Shown: piece by piece, positions 31,352 to 44,760 of the stretch
Position numbering within the stretch: position 1 is the stretch's first letter
Layout of the letters: each line of letters begins with the position of its first letter
Source: Acipenser ruthenus
Taxonomy: Eukaryota > Chordata > Actinopteri > Acipenseriformes > Acipenseridae
Assembly: GCF_902713425.1 (NCBI RefSeq)
Contig: NC_081198.1
Location: 20,257,188-20,321,187, forward strand
Length of the DNA: 64,000 bases
Reading direction: 5' to 3'
Program-made: the position numbers and the translations under genes
The notes under the pieces: model-generated
Database searches by the model: none
Seen by the model: the letters and a program-made list of their open reading frames with translations, nothing else
What the model was told of the DNA's origin: nothing

Positions 31352-34300
31352 TGTGGCAATGCGCCCCGCCCCTGTGTGCATTTGTGTGTTGTGTTGTATG
31401 GTGCGTGTGGTAATGTTGGTGTATAGTCATTGGTACACGGGATATAAACGGGTCTGTGTTTCACGTGTATTTAAAAATGTATAATTGTATTTAGGCACGG
31501 GATTGCACATCACTGCACATGCATTTAAAGTAAGTAATATGCGCGCACGAGGTTGTACGTAATTCATTCACGTGCTGGGATTCAAGTGAATAATTAATTA
31601 GTAATTGAATCCCAGCACAACAGTATAAACAGATGCACGTTTCATTCACTCGGGGTGGTGTGTTCGGTGAGTGGAGAACGGGATTGGAGATGGAAGTAAT
31701 TGTTAAGAATAGAAGCTCACCGTGTTTGTCTGTGTAGTCCGTTTTGTTTGTCTCTTTATTTTGGCGTGAAGTGCCGTGTCCTGTGTTTTGTGTTCAACCC
31801 TTTTATTTTCTGTTCTGTGTAGTTATTAAATGCTGAGCGAAAGCATTCTCAGCTTCACCAAACTCTGCATCTCTCTCTGTTTATTTTCCTGTTTCTGGTC
31901 TGATGCCACCCACTCCGGCCGTCTTTGTGACACGTGGTGTCAGAACCGGGACGACAGCGCCTCCAGGACTCAGGCCAGAGCAGGAACCGCATTTTTTGGG
32001 GGGAAAAAAAAAATTGATTACAAAAATATATATATATAAATAAATAAAATGGGATGGAAGGAGGATAAAGAGGTGAAGGACAGGGAGGAGGAGTGCCGCC
32101 TAAGGGCCTGAGTGGGAGGAGCCCGAGCGTCCTACGCCTGAGTGGGAGGAGCCCGAGCGTCCTAAGCTCAAGAGGGGGGAGTCGGTGCGTCCACAGCCCA
32201 AAAGGGAGGAGTCGGTGCGTCCACAGCCCAAAAGGGAGGAGTCGGTGTGTCCACAGCCCGAAGAGAGGGAAGTCGGGGCTTCCACAGCCCTAGGACCCAA
32301 GCTGCCAGCAGAGGGAGAATGCCTGCTGGTTCCACCTCCACCAGCAGAAGAACAATGCCTGCTGTCCCCATCTACACCAGCAGAGGAACAAGGCCTGCTG
32401 TCCCAGTGTCCACCAGCAGAGGAAGCATGCCTGTTGGTTCACCTGCTGCTGCCGTCCCAAGAGCCAGAAGGGGAGGAGTTACAAGCTCAACCCCCTGAAT
32501 TTTTCTGGGGGGGGGAGAAGGGCAGGATGCTGGTGTCCCCCAGTAGCCTCTATTTATGCTGCTGAAGGGAGCATGGCACACACCAGCCCAGCCGCTACAG
32601 CAGAGGGAGCCAGCACAGCCACAGCCTCCCTCTGAGTGGCCAGCATCCGCCCCATCGCCACTGCCGCCACACCAGTCCCCTGCAAGAGAGGCAGAGCCAC
32701 ACCAGTCCCCTGCAAGAGAGGCAGAGCCACACCAGTCCCCTGCAACGTCAGGAGACTACACGCTGCTCCCCACCTCCATCGTCAGGAGACTACACGCTGC
32801 TCCCACCTCCACCGCTTCCGCCACTAGGAGCAGAGCAGCAGGAGCTGCCTCTGCCTCCACCACTGCCAGGAGCTGAGCAGCAGGAGCTGCCTCTGCCTCC
32901 GCCACCTCCACCGGCAGGAGCAGAGCAGCAGGAGCTGCCTCTGCCTCCGCCATATCCACCAGCAGAGGGTGAATGCCTGCTGGGTCCCTGTCCACCAGCA
33001 GAGGGTGAATACCTGCTGGGTTCCCGTCCACCAGCAGAGGATGAATACCTGCTGGTATCACTTCCCCCACCAGCAGAGGATGAATACCTGCTGGTATCAC
33101 TTCCCCCACCAGCAGAGGATGAATGCCTGCTGGTATCACTTTCCCCACCATCACGAGGAGAGCAGCGGGAGCTGCCTCTGCCTCCATCACCATCAGGGGG
33201 AGAGTAGCAGGAGCTGCCTCTCCCTTCACCAGAAGGATCAGGATTAGATGCTGGCGGTCCTCGGCAGCCCTTACATAGGCTGCTGAGGGAAGCACGGGGA
33301 AGAACCGCCCGGCCGCAGAGGTCGAGAAGAGGGCCAACACCCGCACCCCAGCTTGTCCTGACTCCCTGCCTCGCTTCGCCCAAGGATGCCTGCCACGCTT
33401 CGCCCAAGGATGCCTGCCACGCTTCGCCCAAGGATGCCTGCCACGCTTCGCCCAAGGATGCCTGCCATGCTTCGCCCAAGGATGCCTGCCACGCTTCGCC
33501 CGGGGTTGCCAGCCACTCCGCATCGCCTGGGGTTGCCAGCCGCTCCGCATCGCCTGGGGTTGCCAGCCGCTCCGCATCGCCTGGGGCTGCCAGTTGCTCC
33601 GCATCGCAGCAGGAAGTACTGTGGCCGGAACCCCACCAAGGGGAGCTGCTGGCCACGAAGAAGGTGGGGGAGGTCAGGAGACCTGCTCCCACTGCAGCAG
33701 TTTCGCTGCCGGAGATCGTGGGGGAGGTCCGGAGACCTGCTCCCACTGCAGCAGTTTCGCTGCCGGAGATCGTGGGGTAGGTCTGGAGACCTGCTCCCAC
33801 TGCAGCTTCTTCGCTACCGGAAGTACTGTGGTCGGAGCCCCACAAAGGGGAGCTACCAGCTACGAAGAAAAGGGGAGAGGTCAGGAGACCAGCATCCCCC
33901 GCAGCAATTTCGCTGCAGGAGTGGACCAGCATGCTGTCAGCCATGCCACTACCAGCAGGGGTGCTGACAGCATTGCCAGCCATGGGCCCACTGAAGCCTC
34001 CCTTCCCAGCCCGAGACTTTGTTCTGGACTGCTGGGTTTTTAAGGGGGGAGGTGGCCGTTGAGGCCATGTGTGCTGCGCACAAGGGGGGGTATATGTGGC
34101 AATGCGCCCCACCCCTGTGTGCATTTGTGTGTTGTGTTGTATGGTGCGTGTGGTAATGTTGGTGTATAGTCATTGGTACACGGGATATAAACGGGTCTGT
34201 GTTTCACGTGTATTTAAAAATGTATAATTGTATTTAGGCACGGGATTGCACATCACTGCACATGCATTTAAAGTAAGTAATATGCGCGCACAAGGTTGTA

Positions 34301-34382
34301 CGTAATTAATTCACGTGCTGGGATTCAAGTGAATAATTAGTAATTGAATCCCAGCACAACAGTATAAATAGATGCACGTTTC
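31352..34382 (+). mobile_element. Nested LTR element in LINE C2
   Basis: Parts: 5' LTR 31352-31932, primer-binding site from 31935, internal region to 34094, 3' LTR-derived part 34095-34382. The 27 bp minisatellite has four copies here against seven in C1. It is broken, as in C1. Confidence 0.85.
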
Positions 34383-35575
34383 CCAGGAAGGGAAAGGCAG
34401 ATTCTGTAAGCGATCAAACCTGTTTCCATGCTCTATCCCCTCCCCTTCCTTTGCTTTCTTCACTTTTGCTAGCTTTTGTTCAGCTGCCTTCCTCTCATTC
34501 CCAGAATCTTTTTTCCTTTTCCCACTTTTCTTGTCCACATCCATCCAGCCCTCCTCCTTGCTTGTTTCTTGGTTCAGCTCCACCTTTTCCTCCTAGCATT
34601 TCCCTACTCGCCTCAATCTCCTCCCGCTCAGCCTCTTGAACAGTTTGCCGAGCTTCCTCTTGGCCAGGCACTCTGCTTAACTCTGACTGAACCCCACTGC
34701 CACTTGAAATCACCTTATGCACAGCCACATTTTCCTCCTGTGCTTCGCTTACATCAACGGGACCACCCCTTGGCTCTCCCCCATCTTGCTGCTCGTTTTC
34801 TGGTTCCTTTTCTTGGTCCTCTCTAATCACCTCTGCAAAGGACCTTTTCTTCTGTGGGCATTGTCTAAAGAGATGCTCATCAGATCCACAAATATTAAAT
34901 TTTTTAACAAACGGACAGTCCTTTGTTTCATGGCCCAACTCCTCGCAGTTCCTACAACGAACTTGATTACAATGCATTTCTGTGTGACCAAAGGACATGC
35001 ATTTTCGGCAGTATAGCGGTTGGCCAGAATAAAACAAGTAGCCTCTGTTGGGCCCAATAGAAAAGTTTGCCAGAGGGTGCCTATACCCATCGAAACCCTT
35101 GGCGTCTTGCCTTAATAACACTTTGAATTGTCTCTTGTCATTCCAGATTCCCAATAGATCTCTCTGATAAACTGCACTCACTAGTACATCGCAGTATTTC
35201 CCCAGAAAAGCTTCAATATCCCAGTCAGATGCATAAGGATTAAACATGTGGACTGTTATAACTCTGAAATTGCGATTCCATAATGATTCAGCAGCATAAT
35301 CCTTCACAGGAGCTTTCATTGAGTACACTTTGTATCTATCCCAAAATGTCATAAAGATCTTCAGAGTCAAAAGTAACATCTACAAACCTTGCCGCTGAAT
35401 TCATCTGGATACAAAAGAAATCCATAGCTTCAAATCCAAGGCTCGCCATCAAAATCTTCTCCACAAATTCTATTCTTCCTGGGAAATCCACTCCCATATC
35501 TCCTCTCCATCTCAACCGAACTGTGTTCCATAGTCCAGCCCTTGAAGCCGACCGATTAGCAGATGTCTTGTCCAT
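34383..35575 (-). pseudogene. LINE C2 ORF1, frameshifted
   Basis: Pieces at 35575-35336, 35379-34495 and 34583-34383 show the same knuckles, the same Phe-for-Cys change and the same frame changes as C1. Confidence 0.85.
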
Positions 35576-35633
35576 CCTCTCCTCCTCGTATCACTCTCTT
35601 CTATCACTCTCTGCGGTCATGCCACATGAAAAC

Positions 35634-35661
35634 GATCTTAGCCAAGAGGCCGAGAAGCTAT
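35634..35661 (-). pseudogene. RNU2: U2 5' remnant (nt 1-28) before LINE C2
   Basis: Same junction as before C1. Confidence 0.9.
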
Positions 35662-36104
35662 GGCGACTTGGCCCTTGCCCGGGGCCACCCAGCCCGGACG
35701 GCACAGGGGGATTCAAAGGTGGGTGCAAAATTTCAAGCACAAGCAGACTCCAAAAAAAAACTGTCTGCTGCTTCCAGAGGGGAAATGTGCAATTTAAGCA
35801 GGAGAACACAAAACAAAGCAAAAACACACACATAACACCAAAAACAAAACATAAACTGGCGGAGTGCATCTTACAAATAGTCATGCCAAACTGCTATGCT
35901 GTGCAAGGTGCCTTGGGTCACTACAACTGTGCCTCGCTGGCTGGCTGGCTAAGAAGGACCTGGCATAGGGACATGTTCCACCACACTTGTCTGGTTAGCT
36001 GCATGCTCCCAGGAAACAAACTGCTGCTGTCTACATCATCACCACATGTGAATAAAAGAAAGAAAGAAAGCAAGAAAGAAAGAGAGAAAGAAAGAGAGAA
36101 AGAG

Positions 36105-36135
<31 letters not shown>

Positions 36136-36251
36136 AAAAAAGTAAAACGGCGGGAAAACTTGCATCAACACTGGCACTCTCCCTCCAGCAGGGGTAGACA
36201 AAATGCTCACAGGAGAGATCCAGATCTGACTTTGACCAACGTTAGAGAAAG
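35662..36251 (-). promoter_or_regulatory. U2 spacer 6 (long type)
   Basis: Long spacer matching spacer 4, with one base changed in the A-rich run near 35761. Confidence 0.75.
36054..36141 (+). repeat. (GAAA)n/(GAGA)n microsatellite in U2 spacer 6
   Basis: Identical in length and unit order to the tract in spacer 4. That is notable for a microsatellite and points to recent duplication. Confidence 0.95.
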
Positions 36252-36400
36252 GTGTGCAACGTTCCCGGAGGTACTGCAATACCGGGCTGATGCGTGGAGT
36301 GGACGGAGCAAGCCCCTGTTCCATCTCCCGATTCCAAAAATCAATTTAATATATGGTCCCCTGATAGGGGACGTATCAGATATTAAACTGATAAGAACAG
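36252..36400 (-). pseudogene. RNU2: U2 3' remnant (nt 40-188) after LINE B4
   Basis: B-type remnant, as at 3482. Confidence 0.9.
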
Positions 36401-36610
36401 CTTTTTTATTATTGTATTAATTAAATATTCACAATACCGTATCAGTTACAATACCCTCTAGACAAATCAGCACATATCAAATCACAATTCATTTCCATAT
36501 ATCCTTTTATATTACTAAATACGGACATATTACATAATTATACATACATTCCATCCACATAGTTCCAAAACATTTTGTACAGGCAAGTGTATGTCCTTAA
36601 AGAACATCCT

Positions 36611-39600
36611 TCACCCTGACCCCATGAAACCACACCCAGACCCATCAGCCAGCCCGGTGACCCAATCCATCCCATCTTCCCATTGTTCCAGATGCCATTC
36701 CATCTTCACCTTCTCCAGGTCTCCAGCAGACACATCTTGCAATACATAATCTTTCACAATAGACAGCGCAAGTTGTTTTGTTTCAATTAGTCAAAAGTTT
36801 ATTTTGCAGCACCAACAAGTTCCTTACTTTCCAGATTGCATCCTTTACACAGGTAATCACAACCCATATTTTGAACCAAAGTCCTTTGGGAAAAACTTTT
36901 TTACTTATCCCGTTGAGCACCATCATATCATCCAAGATATTACTATCCAGAAACAGGTCAGTGAAACCTACTACTTCTCTCCATAGATCTGTTGCAAAAT
37001 GGCATTCTCGAAACAAATGCAGGCATGTCTCCTCCGCCCCACAGCCCTCTCTGGGGCAGGTTCTTGAGAGATTCCTTGCATTCAACATTACTCTCACACG
37101 CAGGATATCATGGGCCACCAGCCAGGACAGGTCACGATGCCGGTTTACTAGGCCAGGATGGGCCACGTTCCTCCACACCCCCTTTGGGTCGGCAACAATA
37201 GCACCCTTGACTGGACACATTTGTTCCCTCCTGTACAAAAACAGTTTTTTTTTTATTATTTAAAAACACATTCTTCCCACACTTCTCCATATCTCAGTCT
37301 TTTAATAATCTTTTAATAATTGCATAGTGATACAGTATCTCAAACTCAGTGGGAACAGTCAATGAGATATTAATTATTTTCAGACTCCTGAGATACAATC
37401 CCAAAAAAAACCTAACAAAAAATGCCCCCTTACAGACTCCATTTACGCACATATCAAAATGAAGACATACATACTTAATCATTAAAAACATGAATATATC
37501 TGGCAACCCTTTACCGCCCTTTATCTTCCCTTTACCCACAATCTCCCTTCTCAATCTCTCCCATTTTGATCCCCAGAAGAACTGGAACAGCTCTCTCCTG
37601 AGAACACAAACCGTCTGCTTGGCTGGAGGAAAAATCATAGAGGTATACAACAAAATAGGCAAAATGACAGCTTTTAACAATCAGAACCTTCCCTTCCAGT
37701 GTGAGGTTCCGCAACTTCCAGTATCCCAACTTCTTGACCTTTCCACCCACCTCCTCACAATTCTTAGTTCCATCACCTACAGCCCCAAAATTGACCCCCA
37801 ATATTTTAATACAGTCTCTCTTTACATTTAAGTCCTTCCCGACCGCCGTATCCCACTTCCCATAAAACATAATTTCACTCTTCTCTTTGTTTAGCTTGGA
37901 CCCAGAAGCCTTACAAAATTGTTCTGTTATAGCTAAAACTTTACTCACAGATGGTTCGTCAACACAAACAACATTCACATCGTCCATGTAAAGGGCACAC
38001 TTGACTTCCATCCCCCCACTCCCTGGGATTCTAAAACCAGTGATATTTTTCTCCTTTCTCAGAACCTGCGCTAGAGGTTCCATACAGCATATAAACAGTA
38101 AGGGGGATAACGGACACCCTTGCCTAACACCACAGTTTATTCCAACTGTTTTTGACAAAACCCCATTTATCAATATCCTGCTCTCAATCCCTTTGTACAG
38201 CAGACTCACACAGGCTAGAAACCTCTCCAGAAACCCCATCTTTAGCAGAATATGAAACATAAACTGGTGCGAGATCCGATCGTAAGCCTTATCCAAATCT
38301 AAATTTAATAAACAGATCCTCATATTTCTGTCTCTCGCGTAACAGATGGTGTCACGAATCATTACCAGACTGTCCGTGATCCTCCTTCCAGGCACAGCAC
38401 AGGTCTGATCCGGGTCTATCACTTCCTCTAATACATTTTTCATCCTAAGAGTTAAAATCTTACTAAATTTTAAAATCCACATTCAATAGACCAATAGGCC
38501 TCCAATTCTTCAAATCTTGTTTATCGTTTTTTTTTAAATCAAAGAATTATCCCTTGTCTGAAACTTTCAGGCAAGATCTCTTGTTTCCCAAACTCTCTTT
38601 AAAAACCAACAGAATATCCTTTGCTATAATATCCCAGAATTTCAAATAAAACCCCAAAGGAAGTCCATCACTCCCTGGGTCCTTCCCTCTTTTAGAACTT
38701 TTCATTGCCTTCCCCACCTCCTCTAGAGTTAAATCTTCCTCCAGGTGTTTCCCATTAACCACTTTCCCCTCCAAGGCCCTCTCCAGCTCCTCCATTTTAT
38801 CTTTCTCCACCTCTCTCCCCATATAGTTCTTTATAAAACCCCTCAGCCACACCCAACTCATCTCCTCAGTAGTTGAGACCACAACACCATCCTTCTTCAA
38901 CCCTCCCATTGTTTTGCTCCCCTCAACAACCTTTTTGTAAAAGAAACGAGAACATGTTTCATTTTCTTCCAACACCTTAACCCGACTCTGGAATGATTTT
39001 TTTACGTTCTCTCTCAAAAATGTCTTTTAATTATTTTTTTTTACCTGATTTATTTCTTCATTAAAGTCAAAACCCCTCTCCCTCAATCAATAATATTGGT
39101 TTAATCTTTTACTTAACCCTCCAATTTTCCTCTTTTCCTTTCCAGCCTTCCTCTTGCCCACCATAATAAAGAATTCTTTAATCCTTTTTTTAACTTCTTC
39201 CCACCACTGCCCTTCTGTTTCAAAACACCCCTTCAGAGATCTCCATTCCTCATACCTCACCTGGAATAAGGCTTCTATAGCCTTATCCTCTAACAGTGAA
39301 ATATTTAGCTTCCACACACCCTTCCCCAAAGTGACACATGCAACCAAATCAATTTTTACATTTAAAACCAAGTGATCCGAAAAGAAGACTGGACTCACTG
39401 CCGACTCACAAAAACAGTCAATTCTCGAACTTTGTGTTCCATTATCCCTCACCCATGTGAACCCCTTATCATCAGGCTTGTGCTTACGAAATAAATCAAT
39501 CAATTTAAAATCTTTAACAATCTCGTTTAGTACCAGCGAGGATTTATCCAATTTGAAGCCATCCTTTATAGGTGCTTTCTCCTCCTTCCTAAGAACACAA

Positions 39601-40029
39601 TTAAAATCACCTGCTAATACCGCTGTTTTATTCCTCACTAAAACACCTCTTAAATCATTGAATAACTCAGTTCGCTCATGTACATTTGGTGATGCATATA
39701 CATTAACAAAAACACAATCTTTCCCCATATAACAAATGTCTACTTTTAAAAGTCTCCCAGACTTCACCACAGTACTCCCTTTCACCACCAAATTCCTATT
39801 TTTAATTAAAATGGCTACCCCATCAGATTTATTTTCATCAGACCACTCCAAAAGGATGGCCCATATTTCCTTTTTTTCCATGTCCAAATAATTCTCCTTT
39901 AAAAGGAAAACCACAGTCCTGTAACATAAACACATCAAAATTCTGACTGCCTAAAAAGGACAAAACAGCCTCACCCCTCAAGCTGCTCTTCATACTCCTT
40001 ACATTTATAGTAGCCACTGAAAGCACCAT
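36611..40029 (-). pseudogene. LINE B4 ORF2, frameshifted
   Basis: Pieces at 40029-39838, 39938-39087, 39017-38547, 38482-37532, 37680-37294, 37238-36783 and a tail to 36611. The YMDD box is at 37979-37990. Confidence 0.88.
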
Positions 40030-40145
40030 AATAAAAATAAATAAACATCCATTTTAAATCCTGTTCTTTCACAGGATAGTCCTCTCTTTCTGAACCTGAG
40101 GGGGAAGACACACCCTCAACCCCAACATCACAACACACCACCCCA

Positions 40146-41378
40146 TCATCCTGAGTCACAATAATTTTTTTTCTGATCAGTTTCCTCAAAAGAATCATAT
40201 TTCCTTTTTGTTGAATTTTCCAGTTCCTTCATTTCAAAGTCCCTGCTTTCATCCTCGCTCCCCAATGAGGACTCCAAACATAGCAATGAATCACTTGCAG
40301 TACTACAAGGACTGCTGGGAATTATGCACCCCTCCTGCTGCAACTCTCCACCAGCCAGCGCCCTACCAGGCCCCGCCTCTGGCTTCTCACTTTCAGCTGC
40401 ACCTGTTTCATCCTCAATTACCTTCTGCCCCTCAAGACCAATCACCTTAGCATTCCCCAAATTTGAATCTGACTCCACCCTATCCTCTTCCACCTCCTCA
40501 CCTGATGAAGACACAACCAAATCCTCAACCAAACACCCTTTCAAAACGACTTTGTCCTTGTCCTGAACCTCTTTCCCTACATCCTCAGTATTACTTTTTT
40601 CCCCAACCTCACCATCTTTAACCACCGCCACACCTGCATTGTTGTAATCCTCTTTCAACATGTTAACATATGATTTGGGGCAGTTCCTAAACAAATGAGA
40701 TGTTTCACCGCACAAATTGCACTTCCTTTTATTCGTACATTCAGCATAGACATGGCCGACACCCCTACACTTTTTGCATATTATCTGTTTACAAGCCTCA
40801 CAAAGGTGCCCCATTTCTCCACAGTTTCTACACAACTTTGGCTGACCCTGATAGTATACCAGCCCTCTATTTTCACCAAGCACAATAGTCTGAGGAATAT
40901 GCTCCAAACCGCCATACCCCCCCCCATAGTCTGGTCTCTGTACTACTGGAATCTTCCAGGAACAAGTCCAAATCCCCTCTGCATCCATCACATTCACAGG
41001 TGACCCTTTAACTGTACAAAAACGCGCTAACCAAGTAGCCACATCCTCTGCTTCCACTAGCTCATTGAACATCTTTACAAACACAGTTTTCACCCCAGTG
41101 TAACTTAACCTCTCTACATTAAACTCACTCAACAAACCCTCATATCTCTCTTCCTCATACCTTCTCCAAAAATATTCCATGACAGAAGAACTCACATCCC
41201 ACCCCCTCCCTCCTGGAAGATTAATAAGACAAAAGATATCACCAGGCTTAAGGCCCAGCTCTTTCTGTAAAACCCCCTTGGAAAAATCAGTTCTAGTGAC
41301 CTCTAAACGCTCACTTTCTTTCAAACAAAACCTAGCACAATGGTCCCTCCGCACCCCTACCCTAGTAGCGGCCATCAC
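40146..41378 (-). CDS. LINE B4 ORF1 protein
   Basis: Open 410-codon frame, same translation as B1 ORF1. Confidence 0.85.
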   Translation of the reverse strand: MMAATRVGVRRDHCARFCLKESERLEVTRTDFSKGVLQKELGLKPGDIFCLINLPGGRGWDVSSSVMEYFWRRYEEERYEGLLSEFNVERLSYTGVKTVFVKMFNELVEAEDVATWLARFCTVKGSPVNVMDAEGIWTCSWKIPVVQRPDYGGGYGGLEHIPQTIVLGENRGLVYYQGQPKLCRNCGEMGHLCEACKQIICKKCRGVGHVYAECTNKRKCNLCGETSHLFRNCPKSYVNMLKEDYNNAGVAVVKDGEVGEKSNTEDVGKEVQDKDKVVLKGCLVEDLVVSSSGEEVEEDRVESDSNLGNAKVIGLEGQKVIEDETGAAESEKPEAGPGRALAGGELQQEGCIIPSSPCSTASDSLLCLESSLGSEDESRDFEMKELENSTKRKYDSFEETDQKKNYCDSG

Positions 41379-41623
41379 CGCAAAATTAGAAGAAAAAAAA
41401 CGCCACCAAAAAAAGATAAGCCCCCGAAGGGACTTACCCCCCCAGCTTCCTTCCTCTGTCCTGTCCTACTCTCTCCTCACAGCAACAGCAAAGAACCAAA
41501 CCAGAACCTGGGGGAACAAAACAAAAACAAATTATATAACACAAAAATATACAATTTTCAAATAAGTTTCCGCAACCAAATGCTATCGCTTCCAACCAAG
41601 AGATTCCCCACACGCAGGTACTT

Positions 41624-41656
41624 CACTTGATCTGAGCCAAGAGGCCGAGAAGCGAT
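41624..41656 (-). pseudogene. RNU2: U2 5' remnant (nt 1-33) before LINE B4
   Basis: Same junction as before B1. Confidence 0.9.
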
Positions 41657-42122
41657 GGCGACTTGGCCCTTGCCCGGGGCCCCCCAGCCCGGACGGCACA
41701 GGGGGATTCAAAGGTGGGTGCAAAATTTCAAGCACAAGCAGACTCCAAAAAAACAAAACAAAGCAAAAACACACACATAACACCAAAAACAAAACATAAA
41801 CTGGCGGAGTGCGTCTTACAAATAGTCATGCCAAGCTGCTATGCTGTGCAAGGTGCCTTGGGTAACTACAACTGTGCCTCGCTGGCTGGCTAAGAAGGAC
41901 CTGGCATAGGGACATGTTCCACCACACTTGTCTGGTTAGCTGCATGCTCCCAGGAAACAAACTGCTGCTGTCTACATCATCACCACATGTGAAAGAGAGA
42001 GGAAAAAAAGAAGTAAAACGGCGGGAAAACTTGCATCAACACTGGCACTCTCCCTCCAGCAGGGGTAGACAAAATGCTCACAGGAGAGATCCAGATCTGA
42101 CTTTGACCAACGTTAGAGAAAG
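41657..42122 (-). promoter_or_regulatory. U2 spacer 7 (short type)
   Basis: Short spacer as in spacers 3 and 5. Confidence 0.75.
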
Positions 42123-42272
42123 GTGTGCACTGTTCGCGGAGGTACTGCAATACCGGGCCGATGCGTGGAGTGGACGGAGCAAGCCCCTGTTCCATCTCCC
42201 GATTCCAAAAATCAATTTAATATATGGTCCCCTGATAGGGAACGTATCAGATATTAAACTGATAAGAACAGA
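42123..42272 (-). pseudogene. RNU2: U2 3' remnant (nt 39-188) after LINE C3
   Basis: C-type remnant, as at 15223. Confidence 0.9.
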
Positions 42273-42447
42273 TTTTTTTTATTATAAAAATTCCACACAT
42301 TTATTATACAAACAATTTTCCAAATATATAGTCACATACATCAATAATTACAATATAAACAAACCCTTCCACCTTTCTCTTGCTGAATTATACCCCCATT
42401 TCAACACATCCCTTTTAACTCTACCCCTTATGTCACTACACACACTT

Positions 42448-44760
42448 TCAATTATTACCTCCCCTTTTATCTCTGTTATTTTTAATCAGTTTATTTCTAC
42501 ATTCCCATAATTCAACCTTAATTAAACTGAGAATTAACCATAACAGCCATTGTTTTGTTTTTGTGGCACTCTTCACAAACCCTTTCAATATTACATCGTA
42601 TGACAGCTTCGTTCCTGGTACCACCTTGTCTATGATCACTCTGGTTTTATTCCATACTGTTGCTGCAAATGGACATTCCCAAAACACATGTTCCTGTGTT
42701 TCTTCCACAAAACATGTTCCCCTAGGACAAAAAGCATTTCTGGTCAGTTTATGTCTGAATAACACCTCCCTTACAGCCATCCTGTTATGAAGCATCATCC
42801 AATTTAAATCTTTTAGGTTATTATCTAGCCCCTTTGGCTGAATATTTCCCCAAGTCTCAGGGGTCACTGAACTGTATTCGTTATTATAAAATACTTTCAC
42901 AGATTTCTTTATACAGTTCTTTATGCTCTGTGCAGATCTCTACCTCTTTACAGACTGGATTCTGCTTCAGCCACTTCACCGCATGTTGATAATGTCCTGG
43001 TAATTGCTCCGCTCTTGGTCCCATGTTATTTATTTTAACAAAATGTCTCATTGTAAATGAAAACCATAATCTAACAAAAAACTGAAAATTATGTTTAAAT
43101 TCACCTTGCAAAGCTTTACATAAATTTGCCACAAATAAACAATCTAATTTCACAGGAATGTGAGGAACATCCCTCCCTCCTTTCTCCACAGCCTTATACA
43201 TCTCCCCTCTCTTGATGTACTCATATTTCCCTCCCCACATAAACTCAAATCATACGAATAACACTTCTCCTATATCTTGGAGGCAACGGATATACATACG
43301 CTAGGTACAACAGAGAAGGTAACACATCTGTTTTTAGAACCAACACCTTCCCCATATAGGTCAGTTTCCTTACTTTCCACATATTTAACTTTTTATTCAT
43401 TTTAACAATTTTGTCTGCCCAATTCTTTAAATCACTACCCCTTTGATAGAAATTAACCCCTAATCTTCAAATCCCATCTGAAACTATGTTCAATCCCAAA
43501 GGTGTTTCCTTCCTGTTTTCCCAAGCTCCCAAGAACATGACTTTTGTTTTACTCAAGTTTACCTTTGAACCTGATGCTAAAGAAAACAAGTCCATTAACT
43601 GAAATGCTCTCCTTATATCATTATCAGACTCTAAGTATAAACTTGTGTCATCTGCATACTGTGCAATTTTTAATTCCACACCCCCACTCCCTGGAATAAT
43701 TAACCCCTTCACTCCCTTATCTGCTCTCAGTGCTGCAGCGTAAGGTTCCATGAACAATACATAAAGTAAGGGGGATAGCGGACACCCCTGTCTCACCCCC
43801 GACCTTTGTTGAATTAGCTTCCCCAAGTGCCCATTCACATTGACTTTACTCACTACATCTTTATACATTATTCCTAACCGTTTGATTAAATGACACCCAA
43901 AACCTAACCTCTCCAAAATTCTAAATAAAAACCGGTGGTTGACCCTATCAAATGCCTTTTCTTGATCAAGGCTCACTAAAATTAATGGAATATTCCTGTC
44001 CTGTACCCACCAAATTACATCTCTAGTCAATTGCAAATTCCATTGCGCTGATCTTCCCACTACCCCACATGTCTGGTCTTTATGTACAATGAAACCCATC
44101 ACCCCCCTTAACCTATTAGTTACTGTCTTTGCTAAAATTTTATAATCCACATTTAATAAGGTCACAGGCCTCCAGTTTTTCAAATCCTTAATGTCCCCCT
44201 TTTTATATAATAAAGAATTAATCCCTTCCTTCATTGATTTTGACAATTCTCCTCTGTCAAACACTTCCTTTATTACCTCTTTAAACACTGGACCAATAAT
44301 GTCCTAGAAAGCCCAATAAAACTCTCTAGGCAGTCCATCTGACCCTGGCCCTTTATTGTTTTTCATCTCATTTACAGCTGCTGTTAACTCGCTCAACTCA
44401 ATAACCTTCTCCAATTCAATTTTACTCTTTTCCGGCACTCTAGATCCCAAATTATTTAAAAATGTATCTCCTGCTTTATCATCTATTTTCCTTTCTGAAA
44501 ACAACTCCTCATAAAAATAACTTGCACTATCTACCATAGACTCATTATCCGATACCTCCCTTCCATCTTTATCTCTTAATGCCTCAATCATTCTTTTCTT
44601 TTGTTTCTCCCTCATAGGCTTGAAAAACTGATGACAACATTTTTCATTAGTCTCATAAAAGACTAGTTGGCTTCTAAACATGAATTTAGCAACTCTGTTA
44701 CTATAAATCTCCTTTAACCTCTCCTTACAAAAACTATACTGCTCCCAATCCATATTCCCC
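42448..44760 (-). pseudogene. LINE C3 ORF2, no endonuclease
   Basis: Pieces at 44760-44304, 44288-43467, 43240-42884 and 42900-42448. The stop after SDGI is TGA here and in C4, but TAA in C1 and C2. Confidence 0.88.

Larger units (their letters stand above)
28864..35633 (-). mobile_element. LINE element C, copy 2, with a nested LTR element
   Basis: 6,770 bp. It matches C1 apart from the shorter minisatellite in the nested element and a few single-base differences. Confidence 0.9.
22992..36400 (-). repeat. Higher-order repeat unit 2 (B3-U2-C2-U2), 13,409 bp
   Basis: It is 81 bp shorter than unit 1, exactly three 27 bp minisatellite copies fewer in the nested LTR element of C2. Confidence 0.9.
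36401..41623 (-). mobile_element. LINE element B, copy 4
   Basis: 5,223 bp, matching B1. One private change makes AACAGTTTTTTTT near 37243, shared in part with B5 and not with B1-B3. Confidence 0.9.
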